Below, in pieces: positions 11,386 to 23,900 of a stretch of DNA of 64,000 nt. Source of the stretch: Macquaria australasica. Lineage: Eukaryota > Chordata > Actinopteri > Centrarchiformes > Percichthyidae. Each line of letters starts with the position of its first letter. The stretch's first letter is position 1. The stretch is taken from the NCBI GenBank assembly GCA_005408345.1, contig SEMN01000018.1, positions 1 through 64,000 on the forward strand, written 5' to 3'. The notes beneath the pieces were generated by a model. That model was not told where the DNA came from and did not search any database. It was given only the letters and a program-made list of their open reading frames with translations. The position numbers and the translations under genes were made by a program.

Positions 11386-13377
11386 TCACCCCAGCACATG
11401 TAACATCAGAAAACATATCACGAGGACAAGCAGGGGTCTTTCTTCAGCCATTCCAGCACTTGCAGCTGTGGCCAGACTGAGACCTGGTTTCCCTGAGAAG
11501 CAGAGGAAAAGGACAAACCATCACAAAAGGTTCTCTCTTTACATTGTTTATTTTTTATTTATTTGTCCCCCTGCTGTACCTACCTCTCGTCAGAGTGGTG
11601 GACCTCACATTAACCCAGAAGACTGTGCGCTGCTGAGCTACTGTGGCCCTGAAAAACCACAGAGTTATGCTGTAGAGATGTTTCATGCTTAGAAAGATGT
11701 GCTTCATGTAAATAACAGAAGATGCAGTTTGTAAAGAATTTCATCTCCTCTCCTCTTTGGGGCCAAATTGGATTAAGCACTTGCTGTCTATAATGCGGTA
11801 CCTTATCTAGCTACACTGGACCTTTGGAATATTTTGAAATGTTTTTATTGTTGCCATAAAAATTCTACTGAAAATTGCTATTACAAGCCAAGAAAATAGA
11901 TTTGTGTGTCGGTTTTAAGTGGGTTTATGTTTTTGTGAGTGTAAAAACGGATGAGAAGGTATTTGCTTACATGAAGTAGACAGGGCTTGTAGAGTTGGGT
12001 GGTATCCAGCTGTATACACTGGTATTGCCCTTCAGGTTGGTGTTGGAATGAGTAACAGCACCTTGTGGATTCCCTGAGCACTGCGAATATAAGACATCCA
12101 CACTTATCAGAAACTGTTGATGCTTTCAGTTGTAAAGCTTACTCTTGCATTACATTACATCTTTCAAATTCACATAATAAAATCACTCTGACTTTAGGAG
12201 GTAAAACAAATACATTTAGCAGTGAAATCTGTGATATTTTCTGTTTGTTTTGGATTTTAGGTCCTCGACATGCACATCACATCTCGTCCTAGCACTTAAT
12301 CAGTTGTTAGTAACTCGAATGGAAAGTGCTTGAGGCTCACCTCAAGAAACCTTGTGTCTGGAGGAGGGCGCTGCCAGCTCCCCAGGGCATTAGTGCTGCC
12401 GTCCATCCGAGCTTCCAGAAGCACACCTCTATATTCTGGTCCAGTGACAGTCACTGCAGGAAAACACAACAAAACAGCAGTTATTGTATAAGCCTTCTGA
12501 TCTCATCTGACAGTAGCCTTTAAACTAAATCACTGATGAATACGATGTATATACTGATGATGAGACTATACAGTAAATCAAAACCATTTACAGACCAGAA
12601 ATTGTGTAAAAAGTGGCACTTAGTCCTTCACAAACAGAGCTATACACACACTGTACATAGATAAGGTCCAAGGGGGACAAAAAACTCTATTCCAACAAAA
12701 CATTAAGCCTTTGAGTTTTTGAAGATTTAAATCATATGGCCGCTCTGTGACATCTGCAGACATCACAGAAACCCCACGTGAACACAGAGTTGAGTAGAGG
12801 ATGTCAGGGTTTGAGAGATCCAGTGACTTCTGTGTTCATCCAAGAAGAAAATCCCCAAGAATAAGATTAATTTAATTAAAGAATAGTGTAGCAGTAGCCT
12901 ACTACTCGAACCAGAAAAGGTGTAAAGTAGCTCAAATGAAAGATAATAAGGTTTTCTTATTATCCACAATATCATCCTCCCATAAATTTGGTTTAAAAAG
13001 TCCCCCTTTATCTGTAGTGTGAGAAAAATATTTTAAATCTCTTTATAAATATCCTTGCTTATGAATTAATCCTTAAATACCACTACTGTATATAGCAACA
13101 TCTTTCTGTCTACTGGTTTATTAATAATAATGTAATGTTTAATATGATCTAATCTCTAAAAGTAGTCATTGACATCTTACCTGTAATGGGCTTGCCTGGC
13201 TGAAATGTCCTGGTGTTGGTGAGAACACTGTAGGGTGCTGGTGATGGCTGAGGCAGCACCCCGGAGTGGCGAGGCAACATATCCTCACAGGCACCGGTGG
13301 GAGCACCAGTTGGATAGCCACTAACAAAGCAGAGCACTTGAAGCATAATGAAACCAGGCAACAACATCTCCATCGGG
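11386..13377 (-). CDS. Stand-alone reeler-domain protein, probably GPI-anchored
   Basis: Coding exons on the minus strand: 13373-13181 (the exon itself appears to start at 13377 after a TTTTCATTCAG acceptor, so a 5' non-coding exon lies upstream), 12453-12341, 12080-11971, 11648-11584, 11492-11386. The lengths sum to 588 bases, 195 residues plus TGA, with phase kept at every junction. Residues 1-19 form a signal peptide. Residues 20 to about 160 form a reeler domain: YPTGAP start, CEDM with Cys29, PQPSPAPY, YRGVLLEAR, the LECSG cysteine, AVTHSN and TVFWV. Two N-glycosylation sequons are visible (NTS, NST). The last 16 residues are hydrophobic with no basic tail, preceded by Ala/Ser/Gly residues, which suits a GPI signal. 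Relatives include insect defence proteins of the Hdd11 / l(2)34Fc type and the N-terminus of FRRS1; no DOMON or cytochrome b561 part is present here. Function unknown. Confidence 0.88.
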
Positions 13378-15119
13378 CTGAATGAAAAGGTACCAAAACA
13401 TCAAAATGGTGGCATATGATGAGAAAGAAATACACAGAATTGAGCCAAGACGGACTTTTAAAATACTGCTGCTGAGTCACACAACCAGAACATTTTAATT
13501 TTCTCCAGTTATCACTTTTGCAACCATGAAATGTGCTTTTCACGTGAATGCTCTCATGATATGAAGAATGCTTAAGTGATATTTACACATTTCAGGGCAG
13601 AACAAAGGTCAATTTGCCTCCAGAGAAAACAGAATATTTGAATGTGTCTATCTCGTGCTTAGAAGTCATTTTAGCCACGGGAAGGTTAGAAAACACATTC
13701 TATGAAAATCACACCACACTACATTTAAAGCATTTTTATGAAATCTAAAATCCCTTTGTATGCGATTAAACAACAGTCCAAAAAAGAAAAAGTCACTCAA
13801 AGTATTATTAATGCATATATTTTTCAAGGATTATTGATGATGTATGTTTAGACTATATGTCTATATGTATATGTTGGAGAATGTTTTGACTTGGCAGTTT
13901 AGCTCTACTGTCTGGGGAAACACAAAGAGGGAACTTTGTACTAAAAACCTGTAACTTTGGAAGACAACCGCTTGATTTGTGTAACAGACTGCTAAAACCT
14001 CATATTAGCTTCAGACAAACTTTAGAATACTTTTGCACAAAACCAGGACTGTGGTTTTTGACCCCCGTCACTTCAGTAGGACGCTTGTTATGATGGGATC
14101 TTTTCATGGGCCAGTATGAACAGGAGGAAAAAATACAGCAAGCAAAAACTGTTACAATGTTCATATGGGTACCTGACTATTGTTTGAAGACAGACTTGAA
14201 AAATTATGAAGCTATCCTTTAATCAAAGATCAATACCATGACCTATATTCTGAGATACAGCCAACCACATAGTGAGCAGCAACCATTTATCAAGGGGTAA
14301 CAATAATGATGCCATCCCAGAACATTATGTCAGATATTATATTGACAAGCAGATGTATGGAGAGTGCAATTAAATCCCCCCAAACAATTTTCCGTACATT
14401 AAGCCATGTTTAGCTTATTGTATGCATGCTTCATATGTAAGCTTCCATTGAACCAACAGGAGTTCAGAGAAAAAGCTTGCACCGTGTGCAGATGTGCCAA
14501 CCTCCAGTTTAGTTGAAGCCTACATAGAGTCCTTGTGTTGTTACCTTATCCAGCACCACCCAAGCCAGCTGGGAAAAACTCAAATTAAAAATGAATTTTC
14601 TTATAACTGTTTCATTCAAATTGTTGCCTGGTTCAAAAGAGTTTTTTTTTAGTGATGACACCATACTGGCATTTATAAAAAAGCTTATATTGAAATTCAT
14701 TGGGAAATTAGCTGGCATGGTGGCCTCCTGGAAAAGTAGCAACAATATTCAAGTATTTTGTATACCAACTAGAATACCTCATTAAAGATGCGACATATAA
14801 TCTCCCTGTGATTGTGGGCTGGATTTCAGATGACAACAAGACAGTCTGCTCTGCCAAGCCCCGCTCATTCACGTTCCAAGAATGAATAATGGCACTCAAA
14901 ATCTTATTTCAGTGCATCTTAAACATCTCCTGAGAGTCTGATTTACTACTTATCAGAAAACGTTTTCAGAAGGAACAAAAATCCACTCTTCTAAATTCAT
15001 GCTCATGTGTAATCTTTGTGCTTAAAGGATTAGTCTCTCATCTGTAAGAGTATTTCTGAGTGGGCAACAACAAGCGTTGATTGTGTCTCTGTGTCCTTAA
15101 AACTTATTTAATCTTTTGT

Positions 15120-15123
<4 letters not shown>

Positions 15124-15150
<27 letters not shown>
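15124..15150 (+). repeat. Poly(A) run
   Basis: An uninterrupted run of 27 A. It may be the tail of an old retroposon, but no body was recognised on its 5' side. Confidence 0.9.
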
Positions 15151-15154
<4 letters not shown>

Positions 15155-18100
15155 TTGTTGGATAACAAAACAAGAATAAAGACCTGAAAAAGAACTGGAT
15201 CTCTCTTTGAGAACATTTAAATGTCAGTAGTTTGGAAAAATATGTGCTCATGGTTAATATCACAGAACAGACCTAAGAAAAGGTCAGTCTCTCACACTTC
15301 CTCTCCAGTGTCTGTAGAATATATGTATTATTTATTTCACATATAAAAGAACAACTAGTGTGAACTCGACACTAAGAGGAAGAAGCCGACTGTGCTTTTA
15401 ATCTAAACAGCAGTCGCGATGAAATGACATGTTCCCTCTGGCTCTCACCTGCTTAAATTTACATTTTTCTGGGAAGATGGAGTGCACTCTTTCATCATTT
15501 ATCAAGGGATATATGATGAATCATACATGAAATGACTTTTTAAGAGGCATTATGGCTCATACGTCAGAGACATTCTTGTTTTTGACTTCTTTGTTGAGTG
15601 ATAAGTGTTTTGTTCCAGCTGATTACTGAATCAGTGATGGGGCACACACTAACTAATTCATTTCCCGTGGACTGTCATAGTACACTGCTTTCGTAACAGA
15701 GTGTTCTGTTTTCCACATTGCTCCATATCTTGTAGTCAGTGTCTTCACAGGCAAGGTAAGGATAACTTTACAGCATTATTTTAACAAATGTTGCCTTGTT
15801 TTGTTAGTACAATGTTAGGAAATTTTAACTAATTAATTAGAGATTAAATTAAGGAAGAATTTGCTCTTTAATATCAGTACGTCCTTCGTCTCCTCTATTT
15901 GTACACATGCAATTCTCAGATTCTGCAGTGTAATATAGGCCAAATCAGTGGACATGATTAAACTGACACAAATCCTTATTTGGCAGGACTAAATAATGTC
16001 CACCTCTAAATACAGCATGCTCTGCTAGGCTAGGGTCGTGAACATGGGGAATACAAATCACCTTGTTTGGTAACACAGTTCCTAAAAGCTTATGTGAGCA
16101 AAGATTGAAAAAGACAGAACTGTGCACAAAGACAAAGGTCAAATGACTTTTCCTGTTATTTCCATCCATCTCCTCGATGTAAAGCTTGAGGCTCTCCGAG
16201 TCGGCCGAATAACTCAGTACAGAGAAGTGAGAGCCAGTAGAAGGTGCAAGTCCATTTCCATACTAGTTTAATGTGTCTAATGAATGCAAAATGTGTTTCC
16301 ATATTCTCTTTCAGCCCACTTCTCCCAGTACAACTTATCACTTCTTTCACAGCAAGAGCAGCAAAGCCTTGCCAGTGTTAATCCTTGCATCGTGCATTTT
16401 GCACATCATCAGTGTATTAATTGTTTTAATCTTATCTCACATTGAAAGTTTGTTTTGAATCAGGCTGTTTGCAATGATGAAGCTCACAAACTCTCATTGC
16501 CACTGCTTTTTGATTTATTGTACCTTTGCTCCAAAAGCTCTTTCTCTTAATGGAGTCAATGTGTTTATTTAAAGGGTCGAGTCACAAAGATTGATAGCTG
16601 AATTCCTGAACAGAAAGCATAAACTGGAGATAATACACTTAATGTCAACCCTTTAAATGTGCTATTAGCTGTAACTAGGGCAGGATGGCGTTATAGTGTT
16701 CTTGGTGTGTGTAATATGATTTGTTATGATATTCAAGTCGATATTAATGTTCTGAGTGAGAAAATGGATTAGGGTTAGGGGTACAGGTTGGGTAACTGTT
16801 CTGATAACAGCATTAATAAATTGGAATGTACAGCGGGTTTAGATAAAACCAAATTATAACCCATTAGTTATCACACTGGATCGTTGCCACAAGTGAATTA
16901 AAAATGGCAGGTTCAGAGCGAATCTCTCACAGGTTACCTTTAATCTCAAACTGTGATAAAATATGGATGACCTCAATATAAGTAAATGGTTTCATCTAAA
17001 TGAAACAGCTCGATACCCGAGCTGATCACTTACCACTGCTCTCAGTTCATCTGAGTGTGGACGCTCTGGAGGTTGATGTAACTCTAGTTTCAGGCTTAGA
17101 GAAATACTGTCCTGGAGCGCCGTGCTGGTAATATCGGGCTCACGACGGGAGAGAAATGGGAATACAACTGTGTACGTGTTTGTGTGTATGTGCACTCGTG
17201 TTCTTGCGTGTGTTTAGGTGACAGGACAGAACAACAGCAGCAGAACAATCGAATAAAATCCAATACAAAATTCCACTGAGCGACACTCAGTCCTCAATTG
17301 AATGTGCCGTCTGATCTCCAGCATTGTGGAGGTGATAAGGTACCAAGACATGGCAATGTTGCTCAAGCTGCATAAAGGAGGAACAAGATGTAGCTTATCT
17401 GTTAGCTATTAGCAGCTTACATCACAAGGAGAGGTTTAATCAGTGACATGGTTAGATTAATATGATGGAGCTGTGTGCTGAATTTAAGCAAGGCAATGTC
17501 CTTCTTTATATCAAAACCAAAACAGAACAGCGATCAGGAGATAGACATTACTAGTTAGATTGCCAAAATACATCTAATGTACAGTAACCACTATGTTGCA
17601 ACCGCTTTTAGATGCAATTGAGAACAAAAGCTGTCGTAAGGAAGCTCAAAGGAATCAGAAGAAGTCAACAGATTTCCCCAAACACAATGCAGATGTTCCT
17701 CTGCATTCAATAACGATGTGTGCTCTAACCTTCAAATGAAGTGAGCCAAAACAGGATCAAGAAAGAATACAGATGGGACACCATGAATTATGTGTGTGCC
17801 AAGGCTTGTTGTGGTTGAATACTTCATAGCTGGTTGTATTGTAGCTGACAAAAACACATCAAACCGCCCTGTTTTCAAAGAGCAAAAGAAAAATGTCGTG
17901 GCCACATGGATGTTCTGAAATGTAATATCAAATCTTGGAGCTTTGCTTGTGATTGAAAAGACCTCCAGAAAGGGCAATAATGACGAGGGTTAAAAATACA
18001 ATGAAAGTTTTAAAAAATAGAGGAATTCAATGTCTTTTTGTGTTCAGACCTTTGCTCTATACTGGACATTTTGTTCCTGCGGGTTTGTGTATCATGGGGG

Positions 18101-19779
18101 AACATGTTTCGTACAATGTGGCACAAAAAACATTTTCTTAGGTCCAGAACAGATGTGTGGGTTTTTCCACAGGTTGTTGTTGTTGTGTGTTTCAAGCAAT
18201 TCCTCATACCATACTGACAAAATAGGTAGGTTGCCTCCAAAATGACCCATGTGACTAAAAATAAACTTAAGCGTTTTCTGCTCTGCATGAATGGTTAAGT
18301 ATAGGCAACTAAAAATACGTGATTAAGGTTAGGGGTAGATTGCCTGAATCACAGTCAAAGTAATTTTTCCTCATGTTTTCATGTACTTGGTACTTCTTTT
18401 TACCAGAGAAAACAAGGTGAACCAGTGCTTTATTCATGTCTTCTAAATTCTTTGTTTTCTTGTTGCTGCGTCCAGGGATTTGTCAGCTGTGCAATAAACA
18501 GCTTTCAATTTCACTGTAAATTGGATATGCAGATTTATTTTTTGTATAGTTATTTTTACATAATCATTGTTTGATTGCAGCAGAATCAAACGCTGTTGAC
18601 CACTTGACCTCTATTCTGTTATAAAATTTCCTTTTGTTTTTTCATGCAGGCCTCGCAAAGAACTTTAGTGTTATAAGATATAATGTGACTTGCTGTTTTG
18701 TAACCTCCATCTCCCTCTTTATGTATAAAACAACCCAATTTCATTCCATGTCAAATACCATTTGAAATGTGTGACTTAACTGTATAAGTGTAAACTGATC
18801 AGAGACACAGACAGGGGGGATTGTGATTGAATAACAAGCAGAGTGACCACAGTGAACAGCGGTTTATAACACTGTGCCATTTTGAACGGAGCCCATTCCC
18901 CAAATAAAATGTAGAGAGCACTATACCATTCATGACAAACCATGACAAAACGTTGGTTAGCAAGTTATTTAATTAGCAGGCTATTTGGTTAGCAGAGTGT
19001 AGTTTTTGACAGGCAGCAGTCACAGTGTACCAGTTACAAACACAGTGAACATTTCTTGCATGTAAAATTTAAAAAAGAAAATGGCAGCAGATTTTTGCCA
19101 ATCAAGTTTAATGTTATTTAACTCACTTCATGTATTTCTGTGTCATCGTCTTGGGACGGTAGGTGACTGCAAGCCTGGAAAGGTATACTTTCAAACTCGC
19201 CTACAATCAACCTTTCATCGCGTAACAAATGGTGACACCTATATACACTTAATTAGGACTGTAAATTGTTCATTTTAATTTTCAGGGGATTATTAAGATA
19301 CTACGGGGGATATTAAGGCTTGAGTAGTAGTATGTTTTGGGATGTGCACACTCAGCCGTGGTGGTTCCTGCTTGCTCATCCTGTTTCAGCTCCACGCAGG
19401 ACAGTCCTTTGCAGGAATTTGCATTATGTGGCTACACTACAAAGTTGGCATCAAGCATAAACCTAAACTTTAAACTGATCTTCAGACACATTAAGCTCAC
19501 AGATGCTACATCAACATTTTCCTACAGTCTATAAGATAACAGCTACTTAACAGACACGTTCAGTCAGATGCATACAATCAATACATGCTACATTTTGTAC
19601 AGTGGATGGTCGGCCCATCTAATCACCCAGTGGTGGATCACGTCACTCGTGTTCATTCACATTCCACAGTCACACGGTGTATTTCAATGGACGCACCTCA
19701 TTTGAAATGCCTGGTGACCACTGACTTCCTTTCATTCTCTAAACAAATTCAAGATGTAAACTCATTTAATAACCGACAA

Positions 19780-19785
19780 TTTATT
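19780..19785 (-). terminator. egflam: Candidate egflam poly(A) signal
   Basis: This is the first AATAAA hexamer I found on the minus strand after the egflam stop codon, implying a 3' UTR of about 1.2 kb. An ATTAAA-type hexamer lies a few bases further on. Only position supports it. Confidence 0.3.
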
Positions 19786-20976
19786 ACTGGATTTGTTCTG
19801 AGCTCAAACTTTGAAAGCAGGGTGTAGCTCTCATGGGCAAACCATCGTATTCAGACATTGGTGTCGCCTTTTGGGGGGCAACAACAATTACGTTAACCAA
19901 GAATTGTTCAAAAGAAATGCAGAATAGATGGGACATTCGCAGAGTGTCCCTTTTAAAAAGTAAAGCACGGGGAAGTACTAAACTGCAAATGCTTAAATAA
20001 GAGAAATCATCTATTTTCTCTGGTGTGAAAACAAAAGCTACAAAGCAACTCAACTGGATGGCTGAAATCCACAGTACTGTGCTTTGTGTCAATTGATAAT
20101 AACAGACTGTCACACACAATATCTCCAGGATTTTGGCTGATTCACCGTGTCAGCATCAGACTTTCATGTGACTAGCATCTGAGTTCCAAATAAAAGGAGC
20201 ATGTAAACTAAAAGAAGGTATGAAGAAACACGTTTGTGTGCAGCTGACGTCTTCACCCTTCAAAACTAGCAACCTTTAAAAAAAAAGACATTAATCAGAC
20301 TTTCAAAAAATGTATTCTACAGACATGCCACAACAACAACAAAAAACAGAAATCCTCTAGGGCCAAATCCAAAATCCTCTACTACAAAGAAGTTTATCTC
20401 CACTAGCTGCTCTAGGTCAGGTTCATGAAAAACTTGTGATGACTCTTGATCCCTCGGATCACTTGGTTCTTCCAGCAATCAAATAAGGATTTACAGTAGA
20501 AAAAATAAAGATACAATTGGAATCATCCCATGAAAAAAAATGTCCTTCAAAAGGTTTTTCAAAGACCCTGATTACCCATAACGCTAAGCTTTTTCTCTCC
20601 TTCCAGAGTACTTGTGCTTTGTAATATCCTCTGGGTGGTTATTTGCTGTTGCCAAGTGTCGAAACCGTTTTTCAGAGCAATTCATCAAGTTGTTAATGTT
20701 AAAATAAAACGTACAACTTGGCAGGTTGGAGTTGGTTTGAAAGCTTTGCACACAGGAGCCACTTAAATGTTCTTGTGACTCAAAGTAAAGATGTTAGTCT
20801 TTTTCCAGTCTGAGTTTATACCATGTCAGCCCTGAATTGGTAGACCAAAATTTAACTGTTTTCAGTTTTCACTCATTTGGTGCTGGTTAGTCAGTTTCAA
20901 GATGACAAGTCAGCCGCTCGAGGTGTTCACTCCAGTTGAAGATGGTGCTAAAAATGGACCTTCGTGAAGCCATTTT

Positions 20977-23900
20977 CTAGTTGGAGCAGGTGTTGATATT
21001 CTTGCCGTCAGCAGCATCCTCCACCAGTGCTAAGTGATAATCAGTGGAAAGTGTGAAGTGGGACACGCAGCCCAGCAAGCCTCCAATGTACTGTCTGTTT
21101 GTGTGAAGAGCTATTTCTTTCATGCCACCTTCAAGGAGAAAATACAGAAAAGCAGACATTAAAATTATTGTTTGATCTACAGTCCGTATACAGCACTTTA
21201 TGGGATTATGAGTTGTGAGCTCCACCCACCAACGTATAAGGGTCCGTTGATATTGAGTTGTCTCATCTTTCCAGGTGACCTGCCTGTTTTTGCTCCATAG
21301 TCATCCACTGTCAGCTTCCCTGTCTGGCCATCTCTGAAGAGATAAGTGATAATGGCAAACGTATTACTAAACTTGAGGAACAGTATAAACATTATGTTAT
21401 GTAATTCTTGGCGTGGCACATTTACTTTAATCACACTTTTTTGCATCCCCCAAGTAATTAAAGAAACCTTTAAAGGCTGTGTTTTTCCATTTTCCACATG
21501 GATTAAAAGATAATGTGTTTCTGAAAGTGCGGCACAGGAAATGATAGCAGGATACCAAATGACCTCTCCTTAGCTGCACTAATTAATATTTTTATATTAA
21601 CAATGGATCAAATGAAGTGTAAATGGTTGCTCATAGGGAGGCAATCACAGGCAATTATCACCCCTAAATGTTGTGTTTACAGCATGTTCTGCTGCCCCCA
21701 AGTGGACAAAGAAATCAATTGATGCAACTAAATGTTTGAGTTGTGAAGTCAAGTGAAAGCAAAACATAGCCACAGATGTGTTGTGATGCGTTTCTCTAAT
21801 GCACTTTTATTTCCTTTTATTGCATTGGCAACTTACAACTTATTACTGCACTGTAACTGTATTTTATTTGATTTGATCTCATTTTAAATTTCATTTTATT
21901 CTATCTTAATTGATTATATTCTTATTGTTTTGAATGTCATTCTAAAGCTTTTTTTTGCCCATCTAAAGCACGTTGAAACTGCCTCTGTGTTTGAAATGTG
22001 CTATATAAATAAAGCTGCCTTGCCTTTTCTACAGTGGATGTCTATTTGAAAGGATTTTTTAATAAAGAGAATTTTTTTAGAGCTTACCTCACAGCTTTGA
22101 CTCTGTGCCACTTTCCATCGCTAAAGGTCCCGTTGACAGCAATGTTAGCCGCACCACTGCCCAGGTTATAACTAGAACAATATGGAAACACATAAAAGGA
22201 GTTTAACAAGTTACAAAGGCTGCAGTGGGTTCAGCCTCTACTAGGTGCTTAGCTCTCCCTACATCTTGGTGGGATCAGCGTCCCTCCCCATCATCTTCAT
22301 CCTCTTCTTGCACTAAACTTTCCTCTCTTGATGAAATCTGCCCTTTTCTCCCTGCCTGTTCTGTCAAAAAGACTGGAAAGAGTAACCATGTGGCAAGCAG
22401 GACCTGCGGGACTTTTACTTTGGCTAGAAATGTTTCTTTGTCTTCGTACTGTCCCCCACAAACAAATACCTGAAGATTAGTGCCCCATCCTGAAGTCCCA
22501 TAGACAGGAAGTCACTGTTGGGTCTCATTGGACTGTCTCCTCGCCATAGCAACAGGCCATCCTTGGCTGTGCTTTTAAACCGCATGAAAAGGCTGGTCCT
22601 GGACCCAGACACCCTGAAAAAAATGACAAATTTACTTGCTGAAGATGTATTGCAAGAGTGATTAAAACAAGGACTTTTGCTGTGATAGTAACTAACATAA
22701 TCAAAACAACATAAACATTTTAAAGGGGGAATTGTAATTGAACATATCATGTGAAGACATCAAAAACCCTTTTGCAGTCCCATTTTGCACTCGTTTCACT
22801 ACCAACCTTTTCAGGATATCTCTGCTGTCGTACGTCAGGTAACTTCGGCCAATGAACTGAGGGATCTCAATGGCTTCAGTCACAGCTGGGCGGAGAAAAC
22901 ATTGTATTTACTTCACATCATCACAAGGTGGCAGCATCAGCGCGTATCTACTGACTAAGCTAGACGCATAAAACTGATTCTGAGAGGAGAACTATACCAG
23001 GGAAATGAAGTACATGTATTTTCAAAGGTAATGTTAGGTTAAGATTATTATGATGTGCAGGTTGTTAATATCTGCTTTTTGAATTCATAGAAGAAAACTT
23101 ACTGTTCAAACAGTAATTCCCACATTCTGTTCAGTGAAAGCATTAAAAACAGAGAAGGCATAGATAGGCTTAAGGGATTAGGTTGTCCAATATATCATTA
23201 TATATGACATCACATGATAACAGCAAACACAAAATCAAACACATTTAATCCCTGAAAAGAGGAAAGAGCATGCCACAGGGTTAAAGCCATATATTACACA
23301 CAAACAAAAAACATTGCTATCATTAATTTCTTGACAATTGATTTTAAAAATGAAAGTCAATTACAACTTCTGTACTTCTTTTTAAATGCTAAAATCATTG
23401 AGTGTTGCATGTAAGTGAATATGTTTGTAGCTTTACTCTACAGAAGACAGACATGACAAAAATATATAAAAAGTTATATTTATTCCTAGTCCTTAAAAGC
23501 ACATGACAAACCACACATTGCGTTCAGTGATAAGTATCATCTAATTTTTATGTCTGATGATCTCTAATCACAGTGCACCAAACTGTGAAATGGCAGTTCT
23601 TCTCCTACACTTAGTCATGTTACTGAATGCTCATTCTCAGCTACTGCAGTGTGCCACCACATTGAATGCATTGAACTTGCAACCATTTTATAACTGTACT
23701 AGTCACAGTATGTATAGTATGTGTACTGACTAATTAAAAAGCATCAGAAAAAGACCATAAAAAATGTTTCTATGCTAAAACATAAGCCAGTTCTATAAAA
23801 AGATAGAAATGCATGTGCAACTGACCTTTCTGGCAGTGCCTCCCGTCATACCCTAGGGGGCAGTCACATTCATAACTGTCCCACTTTGGCCTGCAGGTCC

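Larger units (their letters stand above)
13378..20976. other. Region between the reeler gene and egflam
   Basis: No coding exon could be supported on either strand. The left part probably includes the 5' non-coding exon and promoter of the reeler gene, because its first coding exon has an acceptor in front of it. A 27-base poly(A) lies at 15124-15150. The right end (about 19780-20976) is the likely egflam 3' UTR. The rest is unremarkable AT-rich sequence. Confidence 0.5.

Noticed and set aside
14509..14899. Overlapping minus-strand frames that look faintly LINE-like
   Set aside because: No conserved reverse-transcriptase motif could be found, unlike the relic at 7497-7770.
16769..16780. TTAGGGTTAGGG, telomere-like
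   Set aside because: Only two units; expected by chance in 64 kb.
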